Shown: positions 57,740-64,000 of the stretch, piece by piece
How the letters are laid out: every line of letters begins with the position of its first letter
Numbering within the stretch: the stretch's first letter is position 1
NCBI GenBank assembly: GCA_002914805.1
Contig: JXTB01000629.1
Location: forward strand, 124,189-188,188
DNA length: 64,000 nucleotides
Direction: 5' to 3'
Source: Parasponia andersonii
Lineage: Eukaryota > Streptophyta > Magnoliopsida > Rosales > Cannabaceae
The notes under the pieces: generated by a model
The model's input: the letters and a program-made list of their open reading frames with translations, nothing else
Told to the model about the DNA's origin: nothing
The model's database searches: none
Made by a program: the position numbers and the translations under genes

Positions 57740-59733
57740 TTATATTGTTCTTTGTTATCTCACTCTCTCACAAAATCTTCTCTGCCGATTACACCTTTGT
57801 TCTTCGAAAATTTTCTTAGTGTTGAAACAGGTTCGAAGATGGTGAACATGAGAAGTGGTAAGAAGAGTGATTCTCCTACTGCTACCAAAGGGAAACTTTC
57901 TTGTTCATCAACTTCGATGAAGAAGAAATCTGCTTCTTCCTCATCTGCGGTGAAAGTGTAGAAGATTGGCTGAGCCTTCAACTCAGCCTCCACCAGCGAG
58001 TGAACAGAATGTTTCTCTTCAAGCCCAATCAGTTGTGGGTATTTCGATTGCTCCACCATCAGCACCGATAGTTCCTGCTCACTCTGTCGAAATCCCCAAT
58101 CCACCACCGGTAACATCAAAAAAAGGAAGCTCGAATCTGATTTCTGGTTCTCTTAAAGAATTGATGCAGACTGATGTTCTTACATATGCACCACCAAATC
58201 TAGCAATCTCAAAGGAGGTTCTGGACGAGAAAGTACCACTTGTGACTTCCGATGTTCCAATATCATCGATTGATAATGCTACCAAAGACGCAATGGATAC
58301 TAGCCATCTTCCTGAAGATGATTTTTCTCCTGGGTATACTCTAGAAACTACCCCTGAGAAAAATGATAAGACAACCCAAACAGAATCTACAATTCCTTCG
58401 GAAGTTCCAACATCTGTTGCTGATCCAGAGATATCAATACTACCATTGGTTGAAATGGATGATGTGCCAACATCTCCCAATTCTTCAGTCCTAGTGGTGA
58501 ATATCGAGCCAACACCTCAGAAGTCTGCTAATGTCTCTAATGCTTAAACACAGGCAGATCTTCCTGCAGCCTCTGTACCAATCTTAAAATAGCAACCTGA
58601 GGCTGATGTCCCAGCATCTCCTCAAGATCAGACACCACTAGTTGTACCAGACCCAGTTACAATATCAAAGACAAATAAGAAGTCTGTCGCCTTAAAAATT
58701 TCTAGTCAATCTTCGAAATCAATACAATCGAAGAAGAAAGTAACTGCTGCTAAGAAAAGAAAAGGGGTATCTTCTTCAGAAACACCAGGTTTTATTCCTG
58801 AAAACTCTTTCTCTCCATGGTACTATACAAAAGATGCTGCTCAATCTATGAAGATCAATGAACAATGTCAATTTATACTTGGGAGAAACATAAACTTTAA
58901 GTCATTTTAGAAAATAGAGGCTTTAAAGTGTATTAAAGATTAAAAAAAATGGTTGAATATTGTGTCTGAAATAAAAGGTTTTGTCCCTAGGATAGTCTAG
59001 GAATTTTATTCCAATTTGACAGAAGACTTAGACAAACCAGGTTCACCAGGGTATAGGAAAGTGTTTGTTAAGGGGTCATGTTTATGATTTTTCCTCTACT
59101 GTCATAGCCGATTTCATAAACATACCTATTTGGCCATTAGATGATTTTGAGAAAGAATTTCCTCTCAACAAGGTAGCTTGTGAAATCCTTGGCACACAAA
59201 CCAAATGGCCGAAGAATAGCATCTTTAAGATCACTGATCTGACACTCAAATACAAAGGGTTGCATCACATTACCATTGATAATTAGATGCCGACAATGCA
59301 TTCTAATACACTACATAGAGATTGTGCTTATTTTCTATTTGATGTTTGAACAAGTGGCCAAGTGAATCTGGCATAGTTGATTTTCAACCACATTTATGAC
59401 CTACGATACAACACCACTCCAACCAAGAGATTAATCTTTCCAGTTCTTATTTATAGAGTTTTGACTAGGCAGAGCTCTCCTCGCTATAGTTCTGAATATC
59501 TCACTCCTCTTGTGTCCAAACTGGTGTTCAGAATGAAGGAGAGAGATTCTATTAAGAGGGAGGATGAGCCTACTACAGATCCTAATGTTACAATATCTAG
59601 TATTGCAGATACAAGTGTTACAAATTCAGACGTGCTTGATCGTTTGGATAAGATAGAGCGAATGTTATCTGCAATTTGCATAATGATGGACATTAATGTG
59701 GGAGATGCTTCTCCAGCTCCTCCTCCTGCTTAA
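57740..59733 (+). pseudogene. Third ORF region (SIRE env-like position)
   Basis: It lies where SIRE/Maximus elements carry their so-called env-like ORF. The amino part is Ser/Thr/Pro-rich (57840-58560) with repeated DVP(I/T)S-like words. Then come a basic part, a region with SPWYYTKDAAQSM and GFVPRIV, and FINIPIWPLDDFEKEFPL (about 58800-59290), which resembles the plant transposon domain PF20167. A short coiled coil (DVLDRLDKIERMLSAICIMM, near 59625-59690) is at the end. No convincing signal peptide or membrane span is seen, so envelope function is not supported. Broken. Confidence 0.65.
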
Positions 59734-60063
59734 AGATTTTCTTGTAGTTTCTATTTTACTATTTATCATTAATAAGTGATGTATATCATAGACAAATTCT
59801 GATTTCTAGTTAAGTATTTTGTTCTATTTTCTGCAGGAATTGAACTCATGTTATAACATTGAGCAACTTATGATTTATTTTATGTGAATTATGGTTTCCA
59901 TTTAAGTTATAAATTCTGTAGTTATTTGTAATTACATTTGACTATTTTTGCCAAAAAAGAAGAGTAGTTACAAAAATTCTGGCCTAACATTAATTGTTTT
60001 TTTAGGGACTAGCTAGTTTTTGCAGGTACAAATATTTTGCCTAAAAATGCCAAAAAGGGAGAT

Positions 60064-61328
60064 TGAAAGTGCAGAGTCTGTTATCATTTGTGATATTGCA
60101 ACATCACTGGCTGTGTTGACTAACAGTGATTCTGGATTGATGTTGTAACATCACTGGAATATTTGACCTAGTATTTTTGAACGTGTTTATTAGAATTTTA
60201 CAGTTGTCTTATGATTGAATATCTGTTCAATTAGTTGGGTTTTAATCAGAAATATCAATAGTTATTTTTTGTCTTATAGGAAAATTATATTAATATATTT
60301 CTTTTTTATTTAGGTGTGTTTTAGTGAAGATTGATTATTGGGTGATTAATAATATTAATTGGTTAATATTTCTAGAAATAATCAATCTTGATTTTAATCA
60401 ATTTGATTACTTTGATAGCTTGCATTTTATAGAAACTACCTTATTTTATGAGTAGTAAATTTAATTTCTTGAGGTGTTATTTCCTTATTAATTTTTAGTT
60501 GATTCTTTTTGTGTGTGAACATCTTTTATTTGATTGATTTGTACAAAAAATAGAATTTTTATTTCAGGTAACAAATCAACACTTATTTTAGAAAGGTTAT
60601 AAATCTGGCTATTTAGACATGACCGATATTATAACATTACTGTGCAAAATCAGCAACAATTTCAGATCAGTCTTGATTGCAAAAATCTTATCCTTTACTG
60701 ATCTAATTAGCTTCCAATTAGCATTTATGATGAAGAAAATGTGTCGTGTCAATTATAAAAGATTGGAAGAGTTCAAGCACTATAAATAGGTGTCTAGACT
60801 AGAGTCCTAAGTATGCCATGTATGTTTGAGATTGCCATTAGAGCAGTACTTTGATAAATCTGTCTATACTTTGTATTATGAGACTAGGAGGGATTCTTAG
60901 TCGTGAGAGTGCTTCGGGAGAAGTACGTGCGCTTTGGGAGAAGTGCAATAAGTCTTTGGGAGAAGACAAGTTTTGTGAAATCTAAAAGGAATTCAGATGA
61001 AAAGAATCACATCAAGTCGAGGGGAGCTCGCTAGATAAATTAGTAAAGGAATACTAGTATATTGCAATATTTAAAAGAGGGAGTCTTTTAAATTTGATTA
61101 GTGTTTGTACTCACATTATTCTTTACTAAGAAGTTTATTTTCTGGGTGTGGCCTCTTGGATATAGACTATTGAGAGATAGTTGAACTAAGTAAAAATATT
61201 ATGTGTCAATTTTTTTTTTTACTTTTCAGTGTTACAATATGTATATCATAATTTTTCACATATTCACTTTATATAATTAATTAGATAATTAATTATATTC
61301 GGTAAGAAAATAAAAAACGGCTGTAACA
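60064..61328 (+). repeat. 3' LTR of the copia element
   Basis: 1,265 bp from TGAAAGTGCAGAGTCTG to GTAACA, matching the 5' LTR along its length. It is followed by the continuation of the host LTR. Confidence 0.9.
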
Positions 61329-61352
61329 ATATGTATATGTATTTCACCGCAA

Positions 61353-62208
61353 TGAGGCCCATTAAAAAGTACAAAGTACAAACTGATGTGAGACATGAAG
61401 CATTAAAACTCTCCTTGAAATCCTAGGATCCTCGGGTGTTTTGTTATGATTTAAATCCATGACTAGCCTACTGTAATCCAAGCATATTGCATAATGGACT
61501 AGTTGTCTCTAATAACAAATATAAAAATATCGAGTTTTTATTTTTTGTCGATCTACTCCATCGACTCCGACAGTACCCTCGTACCTATACCTATCACTGC
61601 CCCTCACTTAGAACCGATGAAAATGACTTATTTTCGTTTTCAATTTTTTGCCTAGAAGGATCATCTTTTCTGAAAAGCATTCTAGAAAAATGGTTTTGGA
61701 ATCAGCTACCAATCACATATCCTAGAATTAAAATATTTTTAAATCATAAAATTAGATCCAAATATGGAACTAATCAGGCCCAAGGTTATTTTTGACTCTA
61801 GACCTCTAACTGAATACTATTGATCTTTTCAATGCATGATCGATGTGTGTCTTCGGCCATTACAATATTTCTGGTATAAATATAAATGAATTTAGAAGAA
61901 AATTTCTAGAAGAATTATCGTCTAAAATATTTATGAAATGCAAAAATATGGTCTAAAGTCTAACTTTATTTAACGCCGGTGATTTAGAAAGCCTTTGTCC
62001 AAACTTTGGCACATATCACCCCTACACATTATTTTATTAGTCCATTGGATTAAAAGAATTACCGAATTACGCAGTATGTGTGACCCTAATTTTTAAAGGG
62101 GTTTTTGTACTATTGACAATTATTCTATAAATCAATGTCATTATACTAGATCATACTATTTTATATATATATATATATATTAGTAATTGAATTGTGACAA
62201 CTTATTTG
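61353..62208. other. Intergenic DNA
   Basis: AT-rich with a TA microsatellite (62161-62180). A 102-codon frame at 61487-61795 shows no recognised domain. Confidence 0.45.
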
Positions 62209-64000
62209 TGTAAAAATTTAAATTTTTAGAGATTAAAAATATAATTTTTAATTAGAAGTAATTTTGTAAATTTACATTTTTGGAATTTAAAATATCTTGA
62301 CTGAATCTAGCAGAATTGCGAGCTAGATTCATAAGGGTAAGAATGCTAAAAAAGTTTAAAGACAAGGACTAAAAAACAATTTGACTAAATTGGTTACAGT
62401 GTAAATTATGAAATAGTACCGGTCGAACCAGAAGCTACCACATGTCCCCTAACTTCTCAATTTTCTTCATGCAAGTCCTAGAAGGAGCTCTCTCGGTCAC
62501 TATTCATTCTCTGCAACATCGCTGCCCTAAGCCGCTGACACGTCAGCCCGCGTCTTTCCCTAGCTGCAGACGAAGCTGCCACCACTCTCCTCACCATCCT
62601 TCGCTGCTCGTAGCCAGAATTACTAGCCCATGAAAATTATGTCGCCGCGAGTGTTTTTTGGCTAAAAGTTCGTCATCGGTCATCATTTCAGCTCACCTTC
62701 GACACGTGAAGCCTCGACTCGACATCACTGACTAACTTCGACTGGTGGCTGCCGACAACTCGTCTCCAGTGAGTGAATTTCCGATTTAACCATTCTAAAG
62801 TATAAAAACTGTAGTTTTGTAATTATTTTTATTAAGTTATTTTTATGGACATAAAAGTTATATGACGTGATAGAGTAGATTGAATCATGAGTAAATATGG
62901 TGGTGTTGTATTGAGTAAATATGGTGGCGTTGTATTCAATCGAAATTTGAAGACGAGAGAATTCTTGAATTGAAAAAAGTTGGTATTTTCCTAATTCGGG
63001 AAAAAAGTGGTATTTTGCAAATCTAAATATAGTATTGGGCCGAAAATCTATTGCTATTCAAATTGTGCCTCAAGAATAAAAATTGGCATTTTTTAAAATA
63101 TTTATGAAAAAATGGTATTTTATAAATAATAAGCAAAATTGATATTTTTGCAAATATTTTCGAAAGGTGATTTTTTTGCAACTTTCAGAAATTAAGGCCT
63201 TATTAATGCTCGGGATCTCGAAATGAAGTTTTGACTTTGAATTTAGATTTAGTGAGACTGAGGAACGGTTTTTGATATATAACATTGATATTTTTCAGTG
63301 TAGCACGAATTGCGAGATACAAACCTTGTGAATAGTCTTATTTTACGTGTGAGAGGGATGGAGTTTTGGTCTAGCTCATATTTGTCGAATTATATATCTA
63401 ACTTAGTTATTCTAGACTCTATAAATGCAGTGGTGAAGTCAATTTTGCAATTTGATGCTCTGTTGAAAAAGTCAACTTTCAAAGTGAGCAAACGAAATTT
63501 ATGAAAATGCCTTTCATGAATCAAAATAATCAATGAGATTTTTTGCGAGCATCAAAAGATTGATATAGCTACTATATCAAGGTAAAAGATTCAATTAAAT
63601 GTGATTATGATGTTATGATATCTTGTGCATTGATCTAGATAGTTTTATGAATAGTTTTGTGCATAATTAGTATATGGTTTTTATAAAAATACACGTGTTA
63701 CATTATTAAAATATTAAAGAGCACAAAATAGCTTCTGATTAAATATTAGAGCACATCTAGTATGTTATTGCATGATTGTTTGTACATCCCCATATATTGC
63801 ATATATCATAAAATTAGATATGAGGTCCATCTTAGGCATCTCAATGTTTAGTAAATGGCAAGTACCTCTGCCATCGATGAGAGCTCGTATACCCATGCGA
63901 AGTCTTCTGATTAGCTCTATTCAGTAAGTGTAGGTATTCAATTACCCCTCTAGTTTTGTAGGCTTAGTCACATGAGTGTTTTTTTTGGTTATCTGGGATA
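62209..64000 (+). repeat. Old LTR of Tekay/Del type, cut by the window edge
   Basis: It starts TGTAAAAATTTAAATTTTTAG, like the chromodomain element's LTR. It shares, in order, the AATTATATATCTAACTTAG-TATT block (63387; compare 29078), the GAAAAAGTCAACTTT region (63462; compare 29160) and the GTAAATGG...TCTGATTA...GTAGG..TTC block near 63850-63950 (compare 29640-29710). It is strongly diverged from both LTRs at 28307 and 35301 and therefore much older, or a separate subfamily. Whether a coding region follows is outside the window. Confidence 0.65.

Larger units (their letters stand above)
50620..61328 (+). mobile_element. Ty1/copia element, SIRE/Maximus type, with third ORF
   Basis: 10,709 bp: 5' LTR 50620-51914, tRNA-iMet-type primer site (TGGTATCAAAGCGGG, 51917-51931), gag, protease, integrase, reverse transcriptase and RNase H in copia order, then a long third ORF region (57740-59733), a purine tract (AAAAAGGGAGAT before 60064) and 3' LTR 60064-61328. 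The TWSDEE-like acidic stretch after the zinc knuckle and the extra 3' ORF fit SIRE/Maximus. Coding parts hold a dozen or more breaks. LTRs differ by about 10-15% by eye, suggesting about five million years. No clean target duplication is visible. Confidence 0.9.
47552..61352 (+). mobile_element. Old short LTR element (gypsy-like), host of nested insertions
   Basis: 5' LTR about 47552-49492; then TTTTTGACATCGTTGC, which resembles the tRNA-Asp primer site TTGGCGCCGTTGCC; then an internal part of about 970 bp; then a 3' LTR fragment at 50465-50619. That fragment matches 49313-49468 and resumes after the copia element at 61329-61352 (ATATGTATATGTATTTCACCGCAA against ATACGTATATATATTTCACGCAA at 49468-49490). 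LTR copies differ by about 15-20%, so it is old and much decayed. The start is uncertain because it abuts the LINE tail. Confidence 0.6.

Overview
This is nuclear DNA from a flowering plant, almost certainly a dicot. The evidence is the mix of plant-type Ty3/gypsy and Ty1/copia retrotransposons (including a chromodomain Tekay/Del element and a SIRE/Maximus-type copia element with a third ORF), an RNase H-bearing L1-like LINE, hAT and CACTA DNA transposons, and a U5 snRNA gene with a plant snRNA promoter. I cannot name the species. I find no convincing protein-coding host gene; the only host gene I can defend is the U5 snRNA at about 12479-12599.

Layout. 1-3550: right part of a non-autonomous Tat-like LTR element (copy A), with a gene-like antisense ORF and a 3' LTR. 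3752-12039: a second member (copy B) with both LTRs, a 5-bp target duplication, gag and protease regions and the same antisense gene, but no visible reverse transcriptase or integrase. 12045-15263: host intergenic DNA holding the U5 snRNA gene, a foldback-type repeat and a degenerate tandem array. 15272-18510: a hAT transposon with GC-rich ends and a decayed minus-strand transposase. 18511-22057: AT-rich DNA with two sister MITE-like elements and two other foldback repeats. 22058-25045: a non-autonomous CACTA element that has received an old antisense LTR of Tekay/Del type.

25046-43086: intergenic DNA built round a tandem duplication of about 2 kb (copy 1 about 25868-38720, copy 2 about 39390-41480). 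Copy 1 was split by a 9.2-kb chromodomain Ty3/gypsy element (28307-37461, target duplication GATGG) and by a 1.6-kb insertion. Copy 2 received a short retroposon with a 17-bp target duplication. Each copy therefore preserves the pre-insertion site of the other's insertions. 43087-43431: a small CACTA MITE. About 43690-47550: a 5'-truncated LINE.

47552-61352: a nest. An old short LTR element (PBS resembling the tRNA-Asp type) carries a 0.5-kb hAT-like element in its 5' LTR and a 10.7-kb copia element of SIRE/Maximus type (50620-61328) in its 3' LTR fragment. From 62209 to the window edge lies an old LTR related to that of the chromodomain element.

Relative ages from by-eye LTR comparison agree with the nesting: the short gypsy-like element is oldest (LTRs roughly 15-20% different), then the copia element (roughly 10-15%), the chromodomain element (roughly 5-9%) and Tat-like copy B (about 4%). 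The most unusual signal is a 14-bp palindrome (core GATGTTGCAACATC and single-transition variants) scattered more than 20 times through the copia element. It occurs in LTRs and untranslated DNA, and where it lies in open frames it is nearly always in the same codon phase.
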